Counted from the stretch's first letter, positions 1 through 10,339 are shown. The stretch is DNA of 64,000 bases from Symbiodinium natans (GCA_905221605.1 CAJNDS010001513.1:1-64000), one strand, 5' to 3'. The notes: generated from the letters alone by a model not told the origin. Numbers and translations: made by a program.

Positions 1-19
1 CCCCCCCCCCCCCCAAACC

Positions 20-420
20 CTGCCAAAACCCCTCCAAGGCTCTCAAAAGCCCAAACAAGCTACCAAAGCCCAAATTGGCTCCTGGCTCCCAAAGCGCTCA
101 AAATTGGCTTCCAAAGCCAAAAATTGCCAACGCCTAAATTTTTATTGTGCTTTTCCAAAGCCGAAAATTGGCTCCCAAACCCCAAATCGCTCCCAAAGCC
201 CCAAATTGGGTTGCAGAGGCCAGAATGCGCCCGTAAAGCCCAAAATTGCCCCCTTTTAGGGCTTCCAAATTGGGTTCCGGAGCCCAAAATTGGCTCCCAG
301 AGCCCAAAATTGGTTCCAAACCCGAAAATTGGCCCCTAAAGCCCAAAATTGGCTCCAAAACCCAAAATTGGCCACCAAAGCCCAAAATTGGCTCCCCGAG
401 CCAACTTTGTTTGCGGAGCG
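20..420. repeat. degenerate minisatellite, about 20-bp unit
   Basis: A unit close to CCCAAAATTGGCTCCAAAG recurs with substitutions and small indels across this stretch. Open frames on both strands here are only the repeat translated, rich in W/G/F or P/K/N. No gene is seen. Confidence 0.8.
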
Positions 421-576
421 CAAAATTGAGTCCTCCCCCCCCCTTCCCCCTTCACCCCCCCTCCAGCCCCTCCCCTGCCCCCCCTCCCAAAAATTAAAAA
501 TGAGTTCCTAAAAACAAAACTTTCGGTCAAAACGTTTCGTTCAAAACGTTATTGGGACCCAAACCCTATACAATTT

Positions 577-625
577 CTATAAACCCTAAACCCTAAACCC
601 TAAACCCTAAACCCTAAACCCTAAA
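577..625 (-). repeat. interstitial telomeric repeat array
   Basis: About six CCCTAAA units on the plus strand. The array abuts the last visible exon of the CobW gene, whose reading frame runs into it and stops there. Confidence 0.9.
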
Positions 626-2774
626 GTCCCACCGAGCTTCGAGGTTCAGAGTCTCACCTGCCTGGTGCCAAACCAAGCAATGAGCGTGGACGCCGGCGAC
701 CCAAATGACACCTTTGGAACCTGGGTTGGCCCCAGAAACTATTGACAGACAGCGTTTAGGGTTTAGGGTTTAGGGTTTAGGGTTTAGGGCTTAGGGCTTA
801 GGGCCAGTTTAGGGTTTAGGGATAGGATCCGCTTGAACCTAGTAAGGGAAAGTATAAAAGTATCCCTTAAGTTCCTACTGTACCTAGGAACGAAGCACGC
901 CTTCAAGACCGTTCCGCAGGAGCTTGTTGAGCCGTGTGGGGTGGAAAGGTCTTTGCGAACGAAAGACGAAGCTGGAGATGCCGTATTCCATAGTCTCAGG
1001 CACATGGTTCCCTTGCAACTCTTGATACCAACCGGGCATCTGCACGGCTTCTTCCATGTTGAAGGTCTTGGTGTTCAGCAAGAGTTTGAGGTCGATCTTC
1101 CCGAAGGTGGCTTTCACAATTTTCGCCTTGGGGTTCAGCTTCTTCATGAAACCCTCCAGGGCTACGGCCTCCGACTCCTTGATAAGATCCATCTTGTTAA
1201 GCACAATGAGGTTGGCGCACTCAATTTGATCCTTGGTAACCCAGTAACCATATTATGATAAGGGCACCCTTTTTGGGTTGGTTACATTATAAGGGAAACC
1301 ATAAACAAAGAAAAGGGTAAAGGGTACCACTGGGCTACCAAGGATCTGTCAGCAGGCAGGAGATGGTTCGCTCATCTGTTGGTTCCGCGCCCAACTCTGG
1401 TCGGTCACGGAGCTTTTTTCCAGCACTTCCAGGACGGTTGTAGTCCTTGAAGAAGTTGACAGCATCAACCATGGTCACAAGTGTGTCTAAACGGGCAACG
1501 CTGCCCAGCAAGTGCTTGCCTCCGTGCTCATGAACAAACGTCGTTGCTACCGGCATAGGCTCGGAAATGCCCGTGCTCTCAATGAGAAGGTAGTCAAAAC
1601 GCTTCTCTTTGGCCAGCTGGGTGACGTTTTCAATGAGATCTTCTCGCAAGGTGCAACAGATGCAGCCGTTTTGCATCTCAACCATCTTGTCCTTGCCAGT
1701 CAGCACTTTGGAGTCTTTCACCAGCAAGCCGTCGATGTTCACCGACGCCATGTCGTTGACGATAACCGCCACCCGAAGCCCGTCCTGGTTCTGAAGCACG
1801 TGCTGCAGAAGTGTGGTTTTCCCGGCGCCCAAAAAGCCGCTAAGGACTGTGACAGGCAAAAGTCCATCAGGCTGAGGCTTTATTGCTTCGGTTTCCACAT
1901 TGTCTGCCTGCCCCATTTCTGCATCTTCATCCTCGCCAAAGTCCATATTCACAAACTCTTCCAGGTCATCTCGGGGGATATGATCCAAGGTGATGAGAAA
2001 CCGACATGGGTTCTTACCTTCACCAGCAGAATACGGGGCTCGGTGCAAGCACGGAAATTTCGAGAGCCTGCCACCCTTCATGATTGCGACATCACCTGCA
2101 TGTGTTTCCATGCATCCCTTGCACACCCTTTGGTTCCAGTTCTCTATGATACTTTGGGCGACTTCTGCGCTGGCATCCGGATTCTCCGCAAGTGCTGGGA
2201 TGATGCCTTTACATTCCTCGTAGTACTTCCAGTCTACTCCTGCATTGTCTGCAAGCACCGTCCCATCTCCGGCCAGAGTCATGGCAAAGCGCACCTCCAC
2301 TAGATCATCGTGGTATTTGGTACATGCGCCATCTTGATTGATTTCAAGCTTGATCTTCCAGCGCAAGTCCTGTTTTGCCTCAGTACACGCTTCGTGCAGC
2401 TCCATGAGCTGCAGCAGCATCTGGAACAACGCTGCCACGGCAGTCGGACTTCCTTTGCCAATCTCCGTGTTCTCCTTCAGCACTCCCTCATCCACAAGTG
2501 CCCGCCCACATTCCTTGAAGTCTTCTGCCAGCTGCCGTTGTAGCTGCTGAGGGAAGGATTCGTCAGGGTTGGCTTGGTGGCCTTCGTAGTAGCAAAGCTG
2601 ATCCTTTACGGGCTCGCCTAACGCGCACAGATCTGTCGCCCATGAAAGCAACTGTGCATTGTCATCGTTTTTGACAAAGCCCTTCAGGACCCCTGAATTC
2701 CTGTCCGACTCGCATCCTATGTTTCGTGCCAGATCTTTGGCATTGTCGGCTCTGCCAATCTCCACTGGCTTCAT
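614..2774 (-). CDS. DUF1826-CobW/COG0523 GTPase fusion, 3 exons
   Basis: Predicted metal-homeostasis GTPase (CobW/COG0523, P-loop metallochaperone family) with an N-terminal DUF1826 domain. Exons are 2774-1347, 1231-892 and 720-614, giving about 624 aa. DUF1826 covers roughly residues 30-250. The Walker A motif GFLGAGKTT is near residue 311, the metal-binding GCICC motif near 369, and NKMD, the guanine-recognition motif, near 488. The CobW C-terminal signature GVIWVAGVHAH lies in exon 3. Intron 1 is GA-AG and intron 2 is GT-AG; both restore the conserved protein in frame. The start is uncertain: 2774 is the first in-frame ATG, but the frame stays open upstream through a (GA)n tract to a stop near 2941, so an upstream exon is possible. 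The visible stop lies in telomeric repeat, so the true last residues could be in another exon. Confidence 0.85.
721..891 (-). mobile_element. introner-type intron 2 of the CobW gene, carrying telomeric repeats
   Basis: 171-bp GT-AG intron. GTTCC is present at both ends (887-891 and 716-720), and removing one copy plus the insert joins CTT-C to GT-TCC-AAA in frame (L-R-S-K-G). The middle holds TTTAGGG repeats (plus strand about 757-830). Confidence 0.7.
1232..1346 (-). mobile_element. introner (family C), intron 1 of the CobW gene
   Basis: 115-bp intron with terminal inverted repeats: the left end is CTTGGTAGCCCAGT and the right end is ACTGGGTTACCAAG (one mismatch). It is flanked by GATC on both sides. 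Splicing at GA-AG joins ACA to GAT-CAA and restores the CobW motif T-D-Q-I-E without a frameshift. The AG comes from the element and the GA donor from the duplicated target. Confidence 0.85.
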
Positions 2775-2897
2775 CCGGCCACGCTGCCCGGAGGAATCAA
2801 AATTGCCGTCTTGAGCAACAGAGGGCACGCAACATGTATCAGGGGACGGCTGTACTGAAGATTGAACAAGTACAGGAGTGATGTCGGTATCTGTGGC

Positions 2898-2930
2898 TCT
2901 CTCTCTCTCTCTCTCTCTCTCGCTCTCTGA
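2898..2930. repeat. (CT)n microsatellite
   Basis: Short CT run just upstream of the CobW reading frame. It encodes only R/E dipeptides on the minus strand. Confidence 0.9.
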
Positions 2931-2949
2931 CTCTCGCGCTCACATGCAA

Positions 2950-5090
2950 CAGCGGCTTCCATCAAGACATGGAGAACTAGCTCAGCGACTGCGCCACTGA
3001 ACCTCTGCCACAGTCTCCGTGTTTACATGAAACTATAACATGCAAGTTAGTGAAAAGCAGATACACAGAAACAGTTGCAGTAATAACATTTTGTACCACG
3101 TATCAACAACACGCTCAGTACGTGTGAGGAAACGCACTAGAAACCGCAGGAATTGGGTGGAAGCAAGGAATGTCCAGCCCGCGATGCGGGCCCAATAGCT
3201 GTCTTCTACTCGCACAAGGTGCCACGCCAAACCAACAAAACCCAGCCAAACTAAACTAACAGAAAAAGACACACAATTTTGACATTCAATACTTGGCTCG
3301 GCCCAACACTCATCTGCAAGAAGCACGACGTGTGTGCCACCCGCGCTGGTTGACCGGTAACAGCAGGGAATCCTGCGAGGTTTGCTGCCTCGGAACATTC
3401 TTTTTGTCACGCGTCGCGTCGGAGGTCTCGATCAAAACAGGCCGTGCTTTGCACGGAGCTTGAGCAAAACGGGAGGAGAGGCTCAGGCAGCGACTCCGTC
3501 CGAGTTGTGGTCACAGATCAGAATGAAGGTTTTGCTATGTCTCATCTTATAAACCCCAAACCCTAAACCCTAAACGCTAAACCCTAAACCCCAACCAAAG
3601 AAGCTTCAGCTCACTGGCTGCTTCTGGCAGCACCCGTGGCTTGAGTATCTTGCCTGTCGTGGACAGGCTGCGGCTTCACAAGAGCACAGGGAAAGTCTCA
3701 AACCCAAGAATTAAAGAGTCCAACAAAGGTTCATATGATGTTGGTTTAGGGTTGAGGGTATTGGGTTCATATTGCCCTCATTGGTGTGTGTATTTAGGGA
3801 TCCGCTTATCAATGCTGGTGAGTGTTTAGGGCGTCCTTCTGGGGAAATATTCCTGTCTTTTGTCGTTGGCGGAGCTGTCTTTTCACGCTGGATGCCATTG
3901 TTGAGTCTCTTGTGAATTCGGTTGCTAATCTCAAATTATGACGCTGTCGTTCAGGCGTGCAGGGATAACTGTCGTTCCCCTTCTGCTCTTCTCAAATGGT
4001 GGCAAGCTGTTCTTTCCAGGTGGAAATGTCTCCTTGATCATTGGGAAAAGGGTAGCACTTCGTTCTACCTTTGGATGTCGCTGCTCGGGACAGGTTCTGT
4101 ATAGCATGTCACTTCTCGCATGTCGCGTGTTAAAGAAGTTCGCTCGGTCCTCTTGACGGACTTAGAACGGCTTCGTGGTGTGTTTCAGACAGTCACTTCG
4201 GGCAGCTCTGAGGAGACTTCAGGGACACAAGGAACATAAAACCTACTTCATATAAAACCCTAAACCCTAGAAACCCTACATATATATATACACACATTCT
4301 CATATTGGCTACAATCTCTGTTGTTTTCTTGCTCCGACTATATAGTGTACAAATACACACACACACATATATATATATATACATATATATATATATGTAC
4401 TGAATCCTAAACTTTCATTCTTCAAGGTCGAGCCTTTCGCGCGCCTCTGCTTCTTCCACGCTCTGTGCGATCGCCCGCGAAGCCAGTTGTCCCTCCAATT
4501 CGTGGAGCTGGGTTCCTGCGAGTTTTGTGGCTGGGAAGTACCATGAAAACCCATAATGGCTTCAAAAGTCTCATTGAGCCCTGAACCTCTGCCCGAAATG
4601 ATTGCTCTCATGCGACTTGCCGGTGGTGCCCAAGTACAGTTCTGCAAAGCTTCACCTTCTGAATTCTTGTTTCTAGCGCCCCTCTCCCCAGCCAAACTTC
4701 TCACGTTACGCGCAGTCCACAACCCAAAGGCTCGTTCTTTGTCATTTGTGCCCGCGGGACCAAATCCTAATATCTTGCACTCGGTTCTTACGGCTGAAGG
4801 CCTCCATTGGGGCGTTTTCAACTGCCGGTTAGAGCTTCCGGGGTTTTCTAGTTGAGCTTCTTGGGGCTTCGGGTTTAGGGTTTCGGGTTTCGTAGGGCCC
4901 CTACAACAAGCAACGGCTGTGAACCCTAAGCCCTATACCCTAAATCCTAAACCCTGAAGCTGGACCAACGCACCGGGGCGCTTCGTCGTGCATTGTGCCG
5001 TAGCTTGGAACGATGGATAGCTCATGGCTTTTGCTTGACACCCCACCTCACCTTGTTTAGGGTTTAGGGTTTAGGGTCCCACCTTGTTAG
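2950..5090. other. no convincing gene
   Basis: Several short frames are open: minus 3033-3410 has hydrophobic patches, plus 3922-4156 and minus 4440-4821 are unremarkable. None has a recognisable domain or a clear exon border. Short telomeric runs occur near 3553-3590, 4255-4280 and 4865-4965. Confidence 0.5.
4270..4400. repeat. TA/CA-rich microsatellites
   Basis: Alternating TATATA and CACACA runs, separated by about 50 bp of unique sequence. Confidence 0.8.
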
Positions 5091-5093
5091 CCA

Positions 5094-5190
5094 CTGTTGG
5101 TTAGTGTGGAATGAGGAATGAGGTACCCCATATGATCCCTTAAAGGGTATATATAGGGCCCTAATTCCCTCATTCCCTGCTAATCAACAG
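5094..5190. mobile_element. introner-like element, family D
   Basis: Imperfect terminal inverted repeats: the left end starts CTGTTGGTTAGTGTGGAATG and the right end, reversed, reads CTGTTGATTAGCAGGGAATG. The interior has GGTACCCC and a TATA stretch. It is closely related to the intron at 20126-20238, which is validated by its flanking reading frame. No gene is recognised around this copy. Confidence 0.7.
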
Positions 5191-5339
5191 TAAGGTTAAA
5201 CTTCACATTTTGGTCCCCGGCTGGCGCATCATACGCAATCATCACAACGAACCAGTTCTCCAGACATGACACGAAAAAGCACGCGTTTAGGGTTTAGGTT
5301 TAAGGGTTTAGGGCTTAGGGCTTAGGGCCTCACCCTACT

Positions 5340-5500
5340 GCCTGCGAAGCGACACCCATGTGTCGGCGTCCTTGCGCGACGAGCTGCTGCGCAAATGACT
5401 CGCTGACCCCGTATCCCGACAAGAGCAGCCGGCGAGAAGCTTTCGTGAACAAGAACGTGAAGCGTATGGCAAGAAACGTCAGCAGCCACCTTACCCAAGG
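5340..5500 (-). CDS. possible exon, hydrophobic, unrecognised
   Basis: A minus frame beginning WLLTFLAIRFTFLFTK and continuing through SESFAQQLVAQGRRH is open and ends at the family A introner at 5502. It reads like a membrane-protein exon, but no family is recognised and the borders are unknown. Confidence 0.2.
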
Positions 5501-5501
5501 G

Positions 5502-5638
5502 TGGGATGTTTCCCCTTATACTAACAGTCCTGAAACCCTAAACCCTAAACCCGAAACCCGAAACCCCAAAGCCTAAACTCTGGGATTGGGGTACCAGAAT
5601 CCCTATTAAGGACTCTTAGTATAAGGGGGAACATCCCA
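5502..5638. mobile_element. introner-like element, family A, filled with telomeric repeats
   Basis: Terminal inverted repeat TGGGATGTTTCCCCTTATAC at the left and GTATAAGGGGGAACATCCCA-type sequence at the right. The interior contains about six CCCTAAA-type units (about 5531-5577) that are absent from related copies at 9690, 27811 and 45205. Confidence 0.8.
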
Positions 5639-5702
5639 ACCCACAGGCTCGGTCCAGTCTGCAAGATTTAAAGGGCGCAAGCCGAAAATACCGCAAGGTT
5701 CG

Positions 5703-5830
5703 GGGCTTAGGGTTTAGGGTTTAGGGTTTAGGGTTTAGGGTTTAGGGTTTAGGGTTTAGGGTTTAGGGTTTAGGGTTTAGGGTTTAGGGTTTAGGGTTTA
5801 GGGTTTAGGGTTTAGGGTTTAGGGTTTAGG
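5703..5830 (+). repeat. interstitial telomeric array, about 18 units
   Basis: A near-perfect run of TTTAGGG, G-rich strand on plus. No subtelomeric gene family or chromosome end is visible around it. Confidence 0.97.
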
Positions 5831-6174
5831 GCAGTTTCATGGGCAAGGTTACATCACGCCGCTACACTCTGCCACGTCTTCAAAGGACAAGAAGAAAAGT
5901 CATACTCAAAATATGCCGCGACGCAGTAGGACCCACAGCAGGTCCACCCAAGATGGCCACATGCCTGGCTGGCAAAGTCCGCATGAGAGCGGGCAGACAG
6001 TCTGAAAGCTCGCGTCTGTGTGGCCTTGGTGTGAAAAAAAAGTTGGCTTGGGCACCTACTACCGCACTCGGAACCCTTTCAACCCCTAAACCCCTTAAAC
6101 GTTTCAAGCCCCTAAACCCTGAAACAGCTGTTAAACAGCTGACAACAAAATGGTTGAATATGTATAAGCCAAGA

Positions 6175-6310
6175 GATGAGTTGCAATCCCCCGCCGCAGC
6201 CCACTGGGAGCACTTGGGGTCAAAGTCCGTACATGTGCCAATGCCAGTGTTCAGCCCGAAGACCCTGAGTCCGCCCCCGATCATGGACATCAGGACGCTG
6301 AAGTAGGTCA
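6175..6310 (-). CDS. possible exon with ShKT-like cysteine motif
   Basis: The minus frame contains C-T-D-F-D-P-K-C-S-Q-W-A-A-A-G-D-C, matching the start of ShKT domains (Cys spacing and the W-A-x-x-G-x-C core). ShKT domains are small disulfide-rich modules found in many secreted or membrane proteins; the name does not imply a toxin. The later cysteines are not in the same frame, so the exon must end soon after or the motif is a chance match. SVLMSMIGGGLRVFG precedes it. Confidence 0.4.
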
Positions 6311-6339
6311 CGCGGAAAGATGATACGGCCTTGCACTGC

Positions 6340-6450
6340 ACGGTTTTGATTATTATTATTATTGTTACTATGATTATGATTATTATTATTGCTATTATTA
6401 TTATTATATTTATTTATTGTTTACTTTTTTTTTTGGGGGGGGGGTGGGGA
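6340..6450. repeat. (ATT)n tract ending in a poly-T/poly-G junction
   Basis: ATT-type trinucleotides run to about 6420, followed by a T run and directly by a G run (about 6425-6447). The same T-then-G junction recurs elsewhere in the window. Confidence 0.85.
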
Positions 6451-6576
6451 GTCAACAAAAAGAACAAGCAAGGATCAGCACAAGAATCAAAAGCGCGGAG
6501 ATCAAACAAGTCAAAGGGAGATCAGCAGGAAATCGAAACCTGCAGCGTCTCAGGTCCTGCAAAGGCACCGAAAAGG

Positions 6577-6660
6577 GTTTAGGGTTTAGTTTAGGGTTTA
6601 GGGTTTAGGGCTTAGGGCTTAGGGTTTAGGGTTTAGGGTTTAGGGTTTAGGGTTTAGGGC
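6577..6660 (+). repeat. interstitial telomeric array with variant units
   Basis: TTTAGGG units mixed with CTTAGGG units, G-rich strand on plus. Confidence 0.9.
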
Positions 6661-6840
6661 CACAGAATCCCAGCATGGCAAGCTACAGCATTTCTGCCTC
6701 TTTTGCAGGCCCCGAATATTGTGAAGTACCCCGGGGATTTGCAGCAGCGAAATGTTGAAAAAAGCATGGCTTGGGTGGTTTTATCTTGCAAAGACCGAGG
6801 CCAACATGCTCGGCAATTAACACATCTGGCTTGGTTCAGC

Positions 6841-6980
6841 ATTGGGTTTAGGGTTTAGGGTTTAGGGTTTAGGGTTTAGGGTTTAGGGTTTAGGGTTTAG
6901 GGTTTAGGGTTTAGGGTTTAGGGTTTAGGGTTTAGGGTTTAGGGTTTAGGGTTTAGGGTTTAGGGTTTAGGGTTTAGGGG
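6841..6980 (+). repeat. interstitial telomeric array, about 19 units
   Basis: One of the longest uninterrupted TTTAGGG runs in the window. Confidence 0.97.
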
Positions 6981-7702
6981 TGGGGGTCGGGGATGGGGCT
7001 GCCCCCTGTGCAAGAATGTCAGTACAGCCATGTGTTACTTGTTGAGGATACATAAGGTCGTACTGACACTGTTGCAAAGGGGGGGGTGCCGTATTTCAGG
7101 CTTATGACTTGACTTGGCAGAAATGCGACTTGCAGTATTTGCAGGCTGCGAAGACGCAGCCTGCGAATAAGCAGAATTGTGTACCTTAGGGTTTTGGGAT
7201 CATAGAAATGCTGGAATATACGGTGTTCAGAGCCCTTGCGAGCCAAGACGCCGGTCTTCCTTCCTTGCTGCCTTTCCTTCCTATCTTCCTTCTAGAAGGA
7301 TTTGAGCTTTGTTTGATTCTCATTTGCTATTCGTCCCTAGTTGAGCTTGTTGATCCGTATTTGATTTTTGATACCTAGCCCACAAGTTTATATCTCACAT
7401 TGCCTCCTCTCCCTAGCTACTGCAAATCCAAGTCTTCACTGGAACCCAACCCCTCCGAAACCCTAAACACAAAGCCTGAACCCAAAACCCCAAACCCCAA
7501 ACCCTGAACCCTAAACCCCCCCTCCCCAAAACTCCTGGCCCACTCTCAAGCAACAGCAGCATCCAAAAGCGTTTAGGGTTTAATAAAAGGTTTTGGGATG
7601 CTCAAACAAAAAGTTTGAAGAAACCCAGCGGCCATGATGCCCTCCACCGATCCCCCAAAATTGGCTCTGATAGATTCTACCCTAAACCCTAAACCCTAAA
7701 CC

Positions 7703-9226
7703 CTAAACGCTGTTCTCTCTCCGATGAGTGGCCAGGAGCAGGCGCTGCTGCGGGTTGATCGTGAAGTCGCTTGGCCAGTTTCTTAGGGGATGAATACCCT
7801 AGCCCCAAAAAAGGTTAACCTTTTTTATATGTGTAGTAGGGTTCTATATCACCACAAAGGTTAAAGGTTACCTACCCAGTTCCTAAGGCTCTTCATGATG
7901 GTGCGGCAGCGGTATGCGGGTAAGATCCAGATGGCCAAGAAGGCGACAAGCATGCCGTAGGGGAACTTGAGAGCACCTTGCTTGTGCAGTAGAACTAAAG
8001 GTTAACCTTCGGAATAATAAGGGGATTATACTATCCCGAAAGGCTAAAGGTTACCTACTCTACTACTGAGGCACTGTCCAGGAGGGGGAGCGAGATGCAG
8101 GCGTAGAGGAATGGAAGCATGAGCTGGGTGAAGGCAAGCCTTGGCTAGGCTTGCAGGGTTTAGGGTTTAGGGTTTAGGGTTTAGGGTTTAGGGTTTAGGG
8201 CTTAGGGTTTAGGGTTTAGGGTTCAGGGTTCAGGGTTTAGGGTTGGGGGTTGTAGGGTTTAGGGCTTAAGGGCTTTGAGGTTTTAGGTCTTTTGGCAGCA
8301 TACCTGGACGAACCATTTAGACCCAAAACGTCCACAACTGCATATAGCGCAGTGAAAATGGCGCCAGACAACACGCCACACGCTCAACCAACAAACGGCT
8401 ACCCGCACATTGGCAAGAAAAGGGAGTCCATCTTTGCAAGGAGTGGCCTGACGTCACTCGCTCGCTCATCTACTTCCTGCTGCATTTGACGGAGAAAACC
8501 ACAAGGCAACAGAGGCGCACAGGCTTAGGGTTTAGGGCTTAGGCTCTGAAGAAAGCCGGAGCAAAGAACCGCAAGTTGGGTGCTTGCGTACATGCGGCCC
8601 GGAAGCAGCAAAGAGACGCGCAGAGTTCCCTTGATGGAGAGTCCGTAGAGGACCGTGGCTGGCGCGGGCCAGGACAAGTCCATCCATTGGGCCGAATATT
8701 CTTCCGGTGAAAGGGGCGCGAGGTGCGCCAAACCGTGGCTTGTAACTGTACTGGACATGAGGGCAAGGGTGGTGAAGATCCTCCAGTAGACCAGGGCAAG
8801 AAGGAAGGCTGTGTAGCCAATTGCAGGCAGCAAATAAGGAAGGATCCCGCGCATCGTTGTGCCGAAGGGCCCGAAGCTCGCCAATACAGCCCGCTGGAGA
8901 TCTCCACTGGAGATATAGTAACTAAGTGCTACGTAGGGCAGAAGGGCGAGCGCTAGACCCCATTTACCTGGCATCGGGCCACCGCAACTGGCCATGAGTA
9001 CGGGAACGAGGCACAAGGACAAGAACATGGCAATACCGCCCAGGACATAGTTCTCATCATACAAGGCCCGCTCACCGACAAAGAAGATGAGGAGGAAGAC
9101 GAGCAAGCTGGAGGCAAAGGTCTTCCAGCCAACCACCCTGACTGCCCTACTGAGCCCTCCTTCTTCCGGCGCCTCTGGCGAACTGCCCTGTGCAGCTTCC
9201 GCTGTCGCCTCTGGCACCTCGCTCAT
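7703..9226 (-). CDS. multi-pass membrane protein, 4 exons
   Basis: Unrecognised integral membrane protein. Exons 9226-8547, 8139-8075, 7976-7883 and 7781-7703 join in frame to about 305 aa. The N-terminus is acidic and cytosol-like (about 35 aa). Hydrophobic segments follow: TFASSLLVFLLIFFVG, VLGGIAMFLSLCLVPVLM, WGLALALLPYVALSYY, LLPAIGYTAFLLALVYW, LMLPFLYACISLPLLD and GMLVAFLAIWILPA. The ATG follows directly after CAG, as expected for a trans- or cis-splice acceptor. Introns are GA-AG, GT-AG and GA-AG; the last two are family B introners with target duplications. The stop TAG is formed where exon 4 runs into a telomeric array, so further exons are possible (a minus frame with ESIRANFGGSVEGIM lies near 7620-7680). 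The neighbouring gene at 9317 ends only 90 bp upstream. Confidence 0.7.
7782..7882 (-). mobile_element. introner, family B
   Basis: 101-bp GA-AG intron. GAACTGG at the donor side and AAACTGG at the acceptor side are the target copies. The internal inverted repeats GGTAACCTTTAACC and GGTTAACCTTTT form the arms. Removal gives CTT-AGA-AAC-TGG in frame. Confidence 0.8.
7977..8074 (-). mobile_element. introner, family B
   Basis: 98-bp GT-AG intron. The donor side reads GTGCCTCA and the acceptor side GTGCTCTCA, an imperfect target duplication. The arms begin GTAGTAGAGTAGGTAACC and end GGTTAACCTTTAGTTCTAC. Removal yields L-L-D-S-A-L-K-F. Confidence 0.8.
8140..8546 (-). other. 407-bp intron with telomeric array
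   Basis: Proposed GA-AG intron between CTT-CA and G-CTT-GCC, supported only by frame continuity (G-F-L-Q-L-A-F-T-Q). It holds about 14 TTTAGGG-type units at 8157-8270 and about 200 bp of unique sequence. Confidence 0.5.
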
Positions 9227-9316
9227 CTGCGCCAGCTATACAGAATCACTCAGAATCACCCAGAGCCCTAAACCCTATAAAGCCCCATAAGCCCCAAAGG
9301 AGTTGTCAAGGCCCCG

Positions 9317-9665
9317 TCACTCACAGCCGAATTGAGCCACCAGGGTTGGAACTACACAGGTCGGTAGCCGGTAGCACAGTGTTTTGAGTTTACGGGGTTC
9401 CTTGGCTCAGGGCTGAATACCCCAGCCCAAAAAACTCTTATCTGTTGTTGTAATAGGAGTATGTGTGTATATGTGTATCTATATATGTATATATGTTTAT
9501 ATTTGTATTGATTTATTTAACTAAAAAGGTTAAATGCTAACTACAAAGCCCTTAAGTTGGCTTTGTTGCCACCTGCCTAGCCGCCTCCCACCAGACCTGA
9601 CTGCAAAGCGGTCCATGTAGACCTTCATGGCACTAGTGTACCTTCCACGTAGACTACGGGTCAGT
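9317..9665 (-). CDS. 3' end of an unrecognised gene, 2 exons
   Basis: Exons about 9665-9562 and 9405-9317 read RSLRGRYTSAMKVYMDRFAV, then GRWQQ, then TKEPRKLKTLCYRLPTC, ending V-A-Q-F-G-C-E and TGA at 9319-9317. The GC-AG intron between them is a family B-related element. The protein is basic and no domain is recognised. The 5' part is not found; a family A element lies just upstream at 9690. Confidence 0.5.
9406..9561 (-). mobile_element. introner, family B-related, with TA-rich interior
   Basis: 156-bp GC-AG intron with AGCCAA at both ends. The left and right parts resemble the element at 7782 (GAATACCCCAGCCC and AAAAAGGTTAAA). The middle is a TGTATATA-type microsatellite. Confidence 0.65.
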
Positions 9666-9689
9666 TCACAGTTTAGCTGTGGCTTAGGT

Positions 9690-9768
9690 TGGGATGCTCC
9701 CCCTTATTGTAGTACCCTCCCATCTCAAATCCCTATTAAGGACTGCTAGTATAAGGGGGAGCATCCCA
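9690..9768. mobile_element. introner-like element, family A, without telomeric insert
   Basis: 79 bp between inverted ends TGGGATGCTCCCCCTTAT and ATAAGGGGGAGCATCCCA, flanked by AGGT on both sides. This is the short 'empty' form compared with 5502-5638. Confidence 0.85.
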
Positions 9769-9909
9769 AGGTTTAGGTTTACAAGCGTTGCTGGGGCCGG
9801 TTTTGGTCTGCGGAAAAAAGATCGGGCCTCTCTCCACTACCACTTGACAGTATTGGTTTGCTGAGTGTAGACTTGAGACTCAGGGTTTAGGGTTTAGGGT
9901 TTAGGGTTT

Positions 9910-10330
9910 AGGGTGTGTGTGGTAAACATGACAACTGATAAACCAAAGTCGCACAAGCCAACAAATCTTCCAGTTGAAGACAGTCGTTTAATAAGGCCAT
10001 TTGGCAGATCATGCTCGCCAACGTCATCTTGCCTAGCGACACAAACTTGCTCAAGCTGCTTTTCTCATTGATGTCCTTCGGTATCCTTCGGTTGTTGCGT
10101 TGTTTCTGCGGTCCTTCGCCTACTGCGTAAGCTGCCTAGGATGCCTTTGGCACGGCAGAGAACACCGAATTCACCTGTCTCCCAACAAGAGAAAGGGTAA
10201 CACGTTGCCAGCAACGATACAACTGATGGCGACAATGCTGTTTGCTGCCTCTGGCTTTGGGAAAGACAGGGGGGAGCGCCAAGTCATGAATATTCATCCT
10301 TGGACGCTCCCCGAATTCATAACTTGATGG
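9910..10330 (-). CDS. possible exons of a membrane protein
   Basis: The minus frame FPKPEAANSIVAISCIVAGN, then VLPFLLLGDR, is followed by a GT donor near 10180. A further frame with SLGKMTLASMICQMALL lies at about 9935-10070. The hydrophobic composition suggests a transmembrane protein. Connections are not proven. Confidence 0.3.
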
Positions 10331-10339
10331 CTGCTAGGA

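Noticed and set aside
134-511. Overlapping open frames rich in P/K/N or W/G/F
   Set aside because: They follow a degenerate minisatellite on both strands, with no start context, splice border or domain.
1512-2303. 263-codon plus-strand frame
   Set aside because: Antisense shadow of the DUF1826-CobW exon, which has conserved motifs on minus.
5703-6980. A chromosome end (telomere)
   Set aside because: Arrays are short, in both orientations, and continue to be interleaved with genes across the whole window.
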